Part shown: positions 17,772 through 25,389 of the stretch, piece by piece
How the letters are laid out: each line of letters begins with the position of its first letter
How positions within the stretch are numbered: the first letter of the stretch is position 1
DNA from: Achromobacter sp. UMC46
GTDB lineage: Bacteria > Pseudomonadota > Gammaproteobacteria > Burkholderiales > Burkholderiaceae_B
Length of the DNA stretch: 61,140 nucleotides
Assembly: GCF_014170335.1 (NCBI RefSeq)
Contig: NZ_LZZS01000001.1
Span: 1 to 61,140 of the forward strand
Direction: 5' to 3'
Program-made: the position numbers and the translations under genes
Notes under the pieces: model-generated
The model's database searches: none
The model's input: the letters and a program-made list of their open reading frames with translations, nothing else
Told to the model about the DNA's origin: nothing

Positions 17772-18437
17772 ATGCATCGACACTCCATCCTCGCGCGATT
17801 CAATTCATCCACTGGCCAAGCGTACCGGGGTCTGCGTACGCTCGCGTTGATGGCATGTGTGGCGGGTTTGGCAGGTTGTGCTGGCACTGGCCAGAAGTCA
17901 ACCGCCCATACGTCCGAGATTGATCCGTACGAAATGGAATGGGTTGCCACCTCCGATGATCCCATCGGCCTGCTGGTCAGCCACAAATTCAAGCGCGATC
18001 GCCAGCAGAGCCGTACCAGCTCCGTCGCCGGCGGCGACAACGCCATGGTCAGCGAAGCCCTCAATTACCTGGGCATCCGCTACCGCTTCGGCGGCAGTTC
18101 CCCCGATACCGGATTCGATTGCAGCGGCCTCGTCGCCTACTCGGCCGAACGCTCGCTGGGCCTGAAGCTGCCCCGCAACGCCGCTGAAATCGCCCAACAG
18201 GGCATTTCCGTCGCCAAGAACGAACTCAAGGCCGGCGACCTGGTCTTCTTCAATACGATGGGCCGCCGCTATTCGCACGTCGGCATCTATCTGGGCGACG
18301 ACCGCTTCGTGCACTCGCCCAGCGCCGGTGGCGTCGTCCGCGTCGAAAGCATGACCATGGCCTACTGGACCAAGCGCTACAACGGCGCCCGCCGCCTGGA
18401 CAACAGCCTGATGGCTTCCGCCCGCGCCGCGAATTGA
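17772..18437 (+). CDS. lipoprotein C40-family peptidase (NlpC/P60)
   Basis: This is a predicted outer-membrane or periplasmic lipoprotein cell-wall endopeptidase of 221 residues. The signal segment LALMACVAGLAGC ends in a lipobox with the lipidated Cys at about residue 35. The NlpC/P60 domain fills the C-terminal half, with catalytic Cys C117 in FDCSGLV and His H169 in SHVGIYL. The family cuts within peptidoglycan stem peptides (D-Glu to diamino acid bonds). It is monocistronic, with a strong terminator 55 bases downstream. About 280 bases upstream, to the prpE start, hold no gene and must contain both divergent promoters. Confidence 0.9.
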   Translation: MHRHSILARFNSSTGQAYRGLRTLALMACVAGLAGCAGTGQKSTAHTSEIDPYEMEWVATSDDPIGLLVSHKFKRDRQQSRTSSVAGGDNAMVSEALNYLGIRYRFGGSSPDTGFDCSGLVAYSAERSLGLKLPRNAAEIAQQGISVAKNELKAGDLVFFNTMGRRYSHVGIYLGDDRFVHSPSAGGVVRVESMTMAYWTKRYNGARRLDNSLMASARAAN

Positions 18438-18492
18438 ATCCCGCTTCCGGCATCCTGGCATAAGCAGGCTGCCCGACGCCATCCCCAAAAGC

Positions 18493-18527
18493 AAAACGCC
18501 GCCAGACTATCGTCCGGCGGCGTTTTT
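18493..18527 (+). terminator. rho-independent terminator after the NlpC/P60 gene
   Basis: AAAACGCCGCC pairs with GGCGGCGTTTT (11 bases) and a T run follows. The leading AAAA gives a T run on the other strand too, so it may also stop the convergent DUF2325 transcript. Confidence 0.9.
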
Positions 18528-18617
18528 CATTGCTCTTCGCGGTCCAGGGACTCAATGCCTACGCCGCAGGCCGTTTCGGCCTCCCCAGTTCTTGTGTTCG
18601 ATCGGCAAGCGGCTGAA

Positions 18618-18941
18618 TCAGTGAACGGTGCCAGCACGCGGGCACAGGCCGCATTGCTGCAGCGCCTGCTGCATGCTGCATACCGAACGGCGACAAGCCA
18701 CGACCCGGATGCCGCCGCGCTGCGCGGCGTTGCGGAAGGTCTTCATGACGTTGTGCCCCAGGAAGTCGGTCAGCAAAATCACCAGTTGCGTGCCCGACGG
18801 CAATTGAAGCGTCTTCTTCTGATGCGAGGGATCACGGCCACTGATGTGGTGCGTGATCGAAATATTGTGTCCTTTCAGCAGATCCGGGATGTTGCCCAGT
18901 CGATCTGCGCCAACCACTACTGCACTGAGTCCTGCCGTCAT
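18618..18941 (-). CDS. DUF2325-domain protein
   Basis: This 107-residue protein of the DUF2325 family has unknown biochemical function. The fold looks Rossmann-like, with SAVVVGADRLGNIPDLLKGH at the N-terminus, TQLVILLTDFLGHNVMKTFR in the middle, and a C-terminal VACRRSVCSMQQALQQCGLC with several cysteines that could bind metal or form disulfides. The ATG at 18941 is chosen over a GTG at 18953 because GAGG lies 6 bases before it. A consensus-like promoter overlapped by a Fur-box-like sequence stands upstream, suggesting iron-repressed expression (inference). Confidence 0.78.
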   Translation of the reverse strand: MTAGLSAVVVGADRLGNIPDLLKGHNISITHHISGRDPSHQKKTLQLPSGTQLVILLTDFLGHNVMKTFRNAAQRGGIRVVACRRSVCSMQQALQQCGLCPRAGTVH

Positions 18942-18971
18942 GATGAACCTCACTGGTCGTTGAGCTTGGAT

Positions 18972-19003
18972 GTAATGATAATGATTCCTATTTTTTAGTC
19001 AAC
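18972..19003 (-). promoter_or_regulatory. predicted promoter with overlapping Fur-box-like site
   Basis: On the minus strand, TTGACT (19003-18998) and TATCAT (18981-18976) are separated by 16 bases, close to sigma-70 consensus. Over the -10, the plus strand reads the three hexamers TGTAAT, GATAAT and GATTCC (18972-18989). They match the Fur hexamer GATAAT at 4, 6 and 3 of 6 positions. Fur binding here would block RNA polymerase at the DUF2325 gene. Confidence 0.55.
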
Positions 19004-19114
19004 TTAAATGAGATCGGTTCTTATTTAATAATATTAATGAGCTTCTCAAAAGAGATAGCGAGATTTGCTATCAGCCAGGGAACTCGCGGCTTTCCGGCGA
19101 GTCGCGGTCCTCGG

Positions 19115-19167
19115 ACACCAAAGAAAAAGCGCGGCATTCTCGGAATGCCGCGCTTTTTCTTTGGTGT
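19115..19167. terminator. 25-base perfect palindromic bidirectional terminator after cysB
   Basis: The arms 19115-19139 and 19143-19167 are perfectly complementary across a TCG loop. The core is GCGCGGCATTC/GAATGCCGCGC, flanked by A-rich and T-rich tracts so that each strand has its own U run. It ends 24 bases before the cysB stop codon, on the downstream side. The rest of 18954-19191 holds only the Fur-like promoter. Confidence 0.9.
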
Positions 19168-19191
19168 AGGCCAAAGACCGTGCGGGCCGCC

Positions 19192-20136
19192 CTACTTCGG
19201 CGCGCCCTGGACGGCTTCGGTCACCACCGCGCGGGTCAGCGACGGCGCCAGCATTTCCAGGAACGTGTAGACGTAGTCGCGCAGGAAAACGCCCGACTTC
19301 ACGCCCACGCGGGTCGTGTGCGTGCCGAACAAATGGCCGACGGGTAAGCCGACCAGGTTGGAATCGCGCCGCGGGTCATAGGCCACGCCGGCGATGATGC
19401 CAATGCCCAGGCCCACGTCCACGTAGGTCTTGATGACGTCGGCGTCGATGGCTTCCAGCACGATGTCCGGATGGATGCCCTGGTTGGCGAAGACCTCGTC
19501 GATCGTGCTGCGGCCCGTGAACGCGCGGTCGTAGGTGACGATGGGGAATTCCGCCAACTGCTGCAAAGACAGGCGCTTGGCGGCGCTGGAGGTCAGTTCG
19601 GCCAGCGGGTGGTCGGGGCGCACCACGACCGTGTGCTCCCAGGCGTACACGGGCAATGTGGCCAGGCCCGGCGTCAGCGCCAGGGATTCCGTCGCCAGCG
19701 CCAGGTCGGCCTGCTCGTGCAGCACCATCTCGGCCAATTGCGCCGGGCTGCCTTCGGCCAGGGACAAATGCACTTTGGGGAATTGCTTGCGGAATGCGGG
19801 GATCACACGCGGCAGCAGGTAGCGCGCCTGGGTGTGCGTGCACGCGATCACCAGGCCGCCTTCGTCGCGGCGCGCGAACTCGTCGCTGACTTTCTTCAGG
19901 TTGTCGACTTCGCGCATGATGCGGTCGATCACCTGCGAGACCGCCAGGCCGGGCTTGGTCAACCCCTTGATGCGCTTGCCGTGCCGTTCGAAGATCTTGA
20001 TGCCGAGTTCGTCTTCGAACTCGATGATGGCCTTGGAGACTCCAGGCTGCGAGGTATAGAGCATCCGGGCGGCTTCGGTCAGATTGAAGTCGCGCCGGAT
20101 GGTTTCGCGCACGAAACGAAATTGCTGGAGGTTCAT
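19192..20136 (-). CDS. cysB: CysB-type LysR-family regulator
   Basis: This 314-residue LysR-type regulator matches the CysB/Cbl subgroup. The N-terminal helix-turn-helix is QQFRFVRETIRRDFNLTEAA followed by TSQPGVSKAI, and the effector-domain segments HTQARYLLP, TYDRAFTGRSTID and VGLGIGIIAG are diagnostic. CysB activates sulfate uptake and cysteine synthesis, with N-acetylserine as inducer and sulfide/thiosulfate as anti-inducers. AGGGG lies 8 bases before the ATG. It is transcribed alone between its own -10 region and a strong palindromic terminator. No cys structural genes are in the window. Confidence 0.93.
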   Translation of the reverse strand: MNLQQFRFVRETIRRDFNLTEAARMLYTSQPGVSKAIIEFEDELGIKIFERHGKRIKGLTKPGLAVSQVIDRIMREVDNLKKVSDEFARRDEGGLVIACTHTQARYLLPRVIPAFRKQFPKVHLSLAEGSPAQLAEMVLHEQADLALATESLALTPGLATLPVYAWEHTVVVRPDHPLAELTSSAAKRLSLQQLAEFPIVTYDRAFTGRSTIDEVFANQGIHPDIVLEAIDADVIKTYVDVGLGIGIIAGVAYDPRRDSNLVGLPVGHLFGTHTTRVGVKSGVFLRDYVYTFLEMLAPSLTRAVVTEAVQGAPK

Positions 20137-20161
20137 TAATTGGCCCCTGATAGATGGACCA

Positions 20162-20167
20162 ATTATA
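20162..20167 (-). promoter_or_regulatory. -10 box (TATAAT) of the cysB promoter
   Basis: On the minus strand a perfect TATAAT occurs 26 bases before the cysB ATG, in an AT-rich stretch. The -35 is poor (ATAACA at 16 bases spacing), as expected for an activated or self-regulated promoter. The overlapping upstream inverted repeat is listed separately. Confidence 0.5.
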
Positions 20168-20175
20168 AGTAATAA

Positions 20176-20226
20176 GGACGCCTTGTTATATAACTTATTT
20201 ATATAAGCTTAGGAGCCAAGGCGTCC
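20176..20226. repeat. nested inverted repeats between mmsA and cysB
   Basis: GGACGCCTTG (20176-20185) and CAAGGCGTCC (20217-20226) form a 10-base perfect stem. The enclosed AT-rich loop contains a second inverted pair of TTATATAA. It lies 5 bases after the mmsA stop and directly upstream of the cysB -10, so it could be the mmsA terminator, a cysB-controlled operator, or both. Confidence 0.55.
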
Positions 20227-20231
20227 CTGTT

Positions 20232-21725
20232 TCAGCGCATCGAGATCGTGGTGTTCACGGTCTTGGCGTGGGCCGACCAGCGAGCGGTGACCGTCTTGGT
20301 CTGCGTCCAGAACTGAACCGCCTGCTTGCCGTTGGGACCCAGGTCGCCCAGCTTGGAGCCGCGCGAACCCGTGAAGCTGAACCACGCCACCGGCACGGGG
20401 ATCGGCACGTTGATGCCCACCTGGCCCACATCGATGTTGTTCTGGAAGTAGCGCGCCGCGCCGCCGTCCTGGGTGAACAGCGCCACGCCGTTGCCATTGG
20501 GGTTGCGGTTGATGAACGCCACCGCGTCTTCCAGCGTTTCCACGCCGACGCAGCACAGGACCGGGCCGAAGATCTCTTCGGTGTAGATGGTCATGTCTTC
20601 GTTCACGCCGTCGAAAATCGTCGGGCCCACGAAATTGCCCTGCTCGAAGCCCGCAACCTTCAGGTTGCGGCCGTCCAGCAGCAGCTTGGCGCCTTCGTCC
20701 ACGCCCTTCTGGATCAGGCTTTCCACCCGCTTCTTGGCGTTCGGCGACACCAGCGGGCCCAGATCGGCTTCGCGGTCGGTGCCCGAATTGACCTTCAGCT
20801 TCTTGGAACGCTCGACGAAGTCGGGCAACCAGTTGCGGGCGTCGCCCACCAGCACGGCGACGGACGACGCCATGCAGCGCTGGCCTGCCGCGCCGAAGGC
20901 GGCGCCGACCAGTTGGTTCAGCGCGACGTCCGGATCGGCGTCCGGCAGGATCACGCAATGGTTCTTGGCGCCCATCATCGACTGGCAGCGCTTGCCGGCG
21001 GCCGATGCGCGGTTGTAGATCTCGGTGCCCACGCGGGTCGAACCGATGAACGACACCGCCTTGATGTCGGGGTGTTCGCACAGGCCATTGGCGGTATCCG
21101 GGCCGCCATGCACGACGTTCAGCACGCCCGGCGGCAGGCCGGCTTCCAGCGCCAGCTGGGCCAGGAACAGCGACGCGGTCGGATCCTGTTCAGAGGGCTT
21201 GAGCACGAAGCTGTTGCCGCAGGCCACGGCGATGGGGAACATGAAGCACGGCAGCATCACCGGGAAGTTGAACGCGGTGATGCCCGCGCACACGCCCAGC
21301 GGCTGGATCAGCGTGTAGACGTCGATGCCGGAAGCGGCATTTTCGGCGTACTCGCCCAATTGCAGGTTGGCGATCGAGCATGCGTGTTCGACCACTTCCA
21401 GGCCGCGGCCGATTTCGCCCTCGGCGTCCGGCAAGGTCTTGCCGTGTTCGCGGGTGATCATCTCCGCCAGCTTGCCGGTGTTGGCGCGCAGCAGTTCCTG
21501 GAACTTCAGCATGACGCGCATCCGCGTGCCCTGCCCGCTGTTGCGCCAGGTCTTGAAGGCTTCCTTGGCGTTGGAGACGGCCAGGTCCAGCTCTTCGCGC
21601 GTCGCGAAGGGCACCTTGGCCACGACCTCCTGGGTGGCGGGGTTGATCACGTCTCGCCATTCGGTGGTTTTGGACTGCACAAGCTTGCCGCCGATCAATA
21701 GCGGAACGCGGGGGACTTCACTCAT
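20232..21725 (-). CDS. mmsA: methylmalonate-semialdehyde dehydrogenase (acylating)
   Basis: This CoA-acylating aldehyde dehydrogenase has 497 residues and turns (methyl)malonate semialdehyde into propionyl-CoA or acetyl-CoA during valine, beta-alanine and inositol breakdown. The family motif GKTLPDAEGE and the cofactor-site segment SFIGSTRVG are present, and the catalytic Cys is C284 in AAGQRCMASS, the arrangement seen in MmsA. It lies 98 bases downstream of an amino-acid-type binding protein on the same strand and may be co-transcribed. The omega-aminotransferase at 8137 could supply its substrate, though not from the same operon. Confidence 0.93.
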   Translation of the reverse strand: MSEVPRVPLLIGGKLVQSKTTEWRDVINPATQEVVAKVPFATREELDLAVSNAKEAFKTWRNSGQGTRMRVMLKFQELLRANTGKLAEMITREHGKTLPDAEGEIGRGLEVVEHACSIANLQLGEYAENAASGIDVYTLIQPLGVCAGITAFNFPVMLPCFMFPIAVACGNSFVLKPSEQDPTASLFLAQLALEAGLPPGVLNVVHGGPDTANGLCEHPDIKAVSFIGSTRVGTEIYNRASAAGKRCQSMMGAKNHCVILPDADPDVALNQLVGAAFGAAGQRCMASSVAVLVGDARNWLPDFVERSKKLKVNSGTDREADLGPLVSPNAKKRVESLIQKGVDEGAKLLLDGRNLKVAGFEQGNFVGPTIFDGVNEDMTIYTEEIFGPVLCCVGVETLEDAVAFINRNPNGNGVALFTQDGGAARYFQNNIDVGQVGINVPIPVPVAWFSFTGSRGSKLGDLGPNGKQAVQFWTQTKTVTARWSAHAKTVNTTISMR

Positions 21726-21823
21726 TTGATGCTCCTCACACTGCGTAGTCGATGCGGATGGAATCCGCGTTCATGGATCTTTCCGCGCGCCGCCGGGCAA
21801 GGGCCCGGTCGGCGCGCCAGCGG

Positions 21824-23041
21824 TTATTGCTTCACCAGCGAGCAGGTCGAATCGGCCAGGGGCTGGAACGCTTCGGCCGCCGGGATGGTGGCCACCAGCT
21901 TGGAATAGTCCCAGCCGCCCTTGGACTCCGCGGGCTTCTTCACTTCATACAGGTACATGTCGTGGATCACGCGGCCATCAGGGCGGATCGACGCATTGCG
22001 CATGATCGGGTCCTTGATAGGCAGTTCGCGCATCTTGTCCGCCACCACCTTGCCGTCGGTGCTGCCGGCGGCTGCCGCCGCGCGCAGGTAGTGCAGCACG
22101 CTGGAATACACGCCGGCCTGCGTCATCGTGGGCTTCAGGCCGCGGAAGGCCTTCTCGAAGCGCGACGACCATTGGCGCGACGCATCGTCGTAATCCCAGT
22201 AGAAGCCGTCCACATACGACAGGCCTTGGGCGCTTTCCAGCCCCAGCGCACGCAGGTCCGACAGGAAGATCAAGAGCGACACCAGACGCTGGCCGCCGGC
22301 CACGATGCCGAACTCGCGGGCCTGCTTGACCGCATTGACCGTGTCCTGGCCGCCGTTGGCCAGCGCCACGACCTGCGCTTTCGAGCTTTGCGCCTGCAGC
22401 AGATAGGACGCGAAATCGGGCGCGTTCAGGGGATGGCGCACACTGCCCGCCACCGTGCCGCCCAGCGCCTTCACCGCCTTGGCCGTGTCCGCTTCCAGCG
22501 AGTGGCCGAAGGCGTAATCCACGGTAATGAAGTACCAGGACTTGCCGCCCGCCCGCACGGTGGCCTTGGCGCCGCCCGCGGACTGCGAATAGGTGTCGAA
22601 CATCCAGTGGAAACCGACGGGCGAGCATTCCTTGTTGGTCAGCGCCGTCGTGGCCGGGCCGGAGAACATCACGACCTTGTTCTTTTCGCGAGCAATGCCT
22701 TGCACGGCCAGCGCCACGGCGGAATTCGTCAGGTCGGCAATCGCCGTCACGCCGTCGCGGTCGAACCATTCACGCGCTTTCGCGGCGCCCACGTCCGCCT
22801 TGTTCTGGTTGTCGGCGGACACCAGTTCGATCTTCATGCCCTTGCATTCCGCCGCCAGGCAGTCGTCGATGGCCAACTGCGCCGCCGCCACCGACCCCGC
22901 GCCCCCCATGCCGGCATAGGTGCCGGACATGTCAGTCAGAATGCCGATCTTCACCGGCGGCTTATCCGCCGCTTGCGCCTGGCTCACCAACAATGCGCCC
23001 AGACACAAGCCTGCGGCCAGCCCGCGTGCGTGCAATTTCAT
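21824..23041 (-). CDS. periplasmic binding protein of a branched-chain amino-acid-type ABC transporter
   Basis: This 405-residue type I periplasmic binding protein (Peripla_BP_6) has a clear signal peptide (about residues 1-24, ending AQA before ADKPP). The mature start is PPVKIGILTDMSGTYAGMGG, typical of LivK-like proteins from Alcaligenaceae, which often bind aromatic or carboxylic acids. No permease or ATPase genes lie nearby, so the partner must be elsewhere. Its gene precedes mmsA by 98 bases and is divergent from a LysR regulator about 215 bases away, the likely control point. Confidence 0.85.
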   Translation of the reverse strand: MKLHARGLAAGLCLGALLVSQAQAADKPPVKIGILTDMSGTYAGMGGAGSVAAAQLAIDDCLAAECKGMKIELVSADNQNKADVGAAKAREWFDRDGVTAIADLTNSAVALAVQGIAREKNKVVMFSGPATTALTNKECSPVGFHWMFDTYSQSAGGAKATVRAGGKSWYFITVDYAFGHSLEADTAKAVKALGGTVAGSVRHPLNAPDFASYLLQAQSSKAQVVALANGGQDTVNAVKQAREFGIVAGGQRLVSLLIFLSDLRALGLESAQGLSYVDGFYWDYDDASRQWSSRFEKAFRGLKPTMTQAGVYSSVLHYLRAAAAAGSTDGKVVADKMRELPIKDPIMRNASIRPDGRVIHDMYLYEVKKPAESKGGWDYSKLVATIPAAEAFQPLADSTCSLVKQ

Positions 23042-23256
23042 GGATTTGTCTCCTGAGTGTTATGCGCTGATTTTTAGCGTTGTGCGCCGTCTTTGCGGCC
23101 TGCGACTCCCAGGGCAATGCCCCGAGGCCTGCCAGCCCAGTGTAGATGTGTGAAAATCAACAAGCAACACCAGAAATGCACATTCCTTGTGCATTCATGC
23201 ACAATCAGATTTTGAGCCCCGCGCCCCTGGCGCCAGGGGTCTGGGAGCGCCATAAC

Positions 23257-24177
23257 GTGCTTGATTGGGACAGTCTGCGATATTTCCTGGAAGTGGCCCG
23301 GACCCAGCGGGTCAGCGCGGCGGCGCGCAAGCTCGGGGTGGAGCACACCACGGTGTCGCGCCGCATCCGGGCGCTGGAAACCGAACTGGACACCCTGCTG
23401 TTCGAGAAATCGCGCAGCGCGGGTTTTATGCTGACCGACGACGGCCAGCGCCTGTTCGTCCATGCCGAACAGATGGAAAGCACGGTGCATACCGCCCGCG
23501 AGAACCTGTCGGGCATCGGCCAGGCCCTGTCGGGCCACTTGCGCATCGGCGCCACGGAAGGCTTCGGCAGCTACGTGCTGACACCGCTTGCGGCCGACTT
23601 CCAGCGCCGCTACCCGCACATCACGCTGGACATCCTGCCGGTGCCGCGCTTTGTCAGCCTGTCCAAGCGCGAGGCCGACCTGGCCATCACCATCGAACGC
23701 CCCCAGCGCGGCCCCTACGTCTGCAGCAAGCTGTGCGACTACACCCTGCGGCTGTACGGCACGCCGGGCTACCTGGCGCGCCACCCTCCGATCGCCAGCC
23801 GCGCCGACCTGGCCGACCATACCTTCATCGGCTATGTGGACGAACTGCTGTTCAGTGAACGGCTGCGCTATCTTGAGGACCTGCTGCCGGCCAGCAAGGT
23901 GGTGCTGCGCAGCACCAGCGTGGTCGCGCAGTACCACGCGGCCTTGCAGGGCCAGTCGCTGGCGATCCTGCCTTGCTTCATCGCCGCGCAGGATCCGCGG
24001 CTGAAGCCGGTGCTGGAGAACGAGGTGGAGATCACGCGTTCGTTCTGGATGTACTGCCACGAAGACCTGCGCAAGCTCAAGCGCGTGACGGTGCTGTGGG
24101 AATTCATCCGCAAGTCGGTGCTGAAGAACGCCGACCTTTTGGCCGGCAAGCGCGGCACGATGAAATATCTGCCCTGA
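23257..24177 (+). CDS. LysR-family transcriptional regulator
   Basis: This is a 306-residue LysR regulator. The helix-turn-helix opens VLDWDSLRYFLEVARTQRVSAAARKL, followed by the recognition segment HTTVSRRIRALE, and a substrate-binding domain runs from about residue 92. I chose the GTG at 23257 because GGGAG lies 9 bases upstream and the family starts here; an in-frame ATG at 23146 would add 37 unrelated residues. It is divergent from the binding-protein/mmsA unit and may regulate it. The inducer is unknown. Confidence 0.8.
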   Translation: MLDWDSLRYFLEVARTQRVSAAARKLGVEHTTVSRRIRALETELDTLLFEKSRSAGFMLTDDGQRLFVHAEQMESTVHTARENLSGIGQALSGHLRIGATEGFGSYVLTPLAADFQRRYPHITLDILPVPRFVSLSKREADLAITIERPQRGPYVCSKLCDYTLRLYGTPGYLARHPPIASRADLADHTFIGYVDELLFSERLRYLEDLLPASKVVLRSTSVVAQYHAALQGQSLAILPCFIAAQDPRLKPVLENEVEITRSFWMYCHEDLRKLKRVTVLWEFIRKSVLKNADLLAGKRGTMKYLP

Positions 24178-24193
24178 CGGGCGCAGGGTGAGC

Positions 24194-24214
24194 GGAGGGC
24201 CGGCACGGCCCTCC
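24194..24214. terminator. hairpin between convergent LysR and lptF genes
   Basis: GGAGGGCC and GGCCCTCC form a perfect 8-base stem around GGCAC. It sits in the 45 bases between the two convergent stops. It has no U run on either strand, so factor-independent termination is uncertain. Confidence 0.5.
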
Positions 24215-24222
24215 TCCGGGCG

Positions 24223-25332
24223 TCATGCCTGGCCGGTGTTCTTGGGCGCCTTCACCCGCAGGCGGCGCATGAGCAGGAACACGGTGAGCAGGGCCACGGC
24301 GCCATGGATCGCCCACACGCCGACGCCGAAGCTGAGCTTGCCGTTGGAAATCCACGCGCGCGACAGGTTGATCAGGTTCATGTAGAGCAATCCGACCAGG
24401 CCCGCGATCAGCAAGTCGCCCGAACGGCCCAGGCGCGGGTTCACCGCCCCCAGCGGAATGGCCAGCAGCGCCAGGTTCAGCGCCGCCAGCGGCAGCGACA
24501 CGCGCCACATCACCTGCGACCAGCTGCTGTCGGTGTTGTCCGCCATCAGCTGCATCGTGGTGCGGGCCTTGGCCGAGCGTTCGGCGGCGGCCCGGGCTTC
24601 GCCGATGGGGTCGCCGCCGGCCTTGCTTTCAAGGCGCAGGCCGTACTTGTCGAAGTGCACCAGCCGGATTTCGGGCGTACCGGGTTTCAGGTCATAGCGA
24701 TGGCCTTCGCCCAGCACCAGGAAGCGGTCGCCATTAGGTAGCGTTTCGCTGCGCGCGCTGCTTGCGGTGAGCACGCTCAGCCATTCAGGCCCGATTTCGC
24801 GCGCAAACACGTTGCCCAGTTCGTCGGAGGGCGTAGCGGGGTCTTCCGAAAAGAACACGCGGTTGCCACCGGAGGATTCCGCGAACTGCCCCGCCGTGAC
24901 TTTGGACAGGTCTGAGCGCTGCTCGAAGCGTTCGTGGTATTCGCCGATCTGGCGGTACGCCCAGGGCGCGGCCACCAGCGTCAAGCCGGCCACCGCCACG
25001 GCGATGGGGATGGCCACCCGCAGCACGGGCCGGAGCCAGTCGGCCAGCGACAGGCCGCTGGCGAACCACACCACCATTTCGGATTCGCGGTAGTTGCGCG
25101 TGACCGTCGTCAGCACCGCGATGAACACGGAGACGGCAAGAATGGTCGGCAAGGCGGTGATGGTCGACAGCGCGGCCAACACCAGCACGACGTCGGCTCC
25201 GATGTTGCCGCCCGCGGCCTCACCGAGCAGGCGCACGAGAAGCACGCTGAGCCACACGACGAGCAACGTGGAAAAGACAACGCCAGCGTGACTGGTGATC
25301 TCGCTGACGACAGAGCGTTTAAATAGAGACAT
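24223..25332 (-). CDS. lptF: LPS export ABC transporter permease LptF
   Basis: This is the inner-membrane permease half of the LptB2FG lipopolysaccharide extractor, 369 residues. It has the LptF/LptG layout: N-terminal helices ([30 protein letters not shown]), a periplasmic beta-jellyroll from about residue 130 to 260, and C-terminal helices ([20 protein letters not shown]). Divergence from pepA is the classical lptF setting. The start at 25332 fits the family; the frame stays open far upstream antisense to pepA, but that is a shadow. The usual adjacent lptG is absent, and a convergent LysR gene takes its place. Confidence 0.88.
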   Translation of the reverse strand: MSLFKRSVVSEITSHAGVVFSTLLVVWLSVLLVRLLGEAAGGNIGADVVLVLAALSTITALPTILAVSVFIAVLTTVTRNYRESEMVVWFASGLSLADWLRPVLRVAIPIAVAVAGLTLVAAPWAYRQIGEYHERFEQRSDLSKVTAGQFAESSGGNRVFFSEDPATPSDELGNVFAREIGPEWLSVLTASSARSETLPNGDRFLVLGEGHRYDLKPGTPEIRLVHFDKYGLRLESKAGGDPIGEARAAAERSAKARTTMQLMADNTDSSWSQVMWRVSLPLAALNLALLAIPLGAVNPRLGRSGDLLIAGLVGLLYMNLINLSRAWISNGKLSFGVGVWAIHGAVALLTVFLLMRRLRVKAPKNTGQA

Positions 25333-25389
25333 GGGAGAATATGCGGGATAATCGACCGCATCATACACAGACGCACACGGGAAACCCTC

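Noticed and set aside
18555..18998. 147-residue plus-strand frame opposite the DUF2325 gene
   Set aside because: The minus-strand DUF2325 protein is recognisable, with a promoter and ribosome site; the plus-strand frame has none of these.
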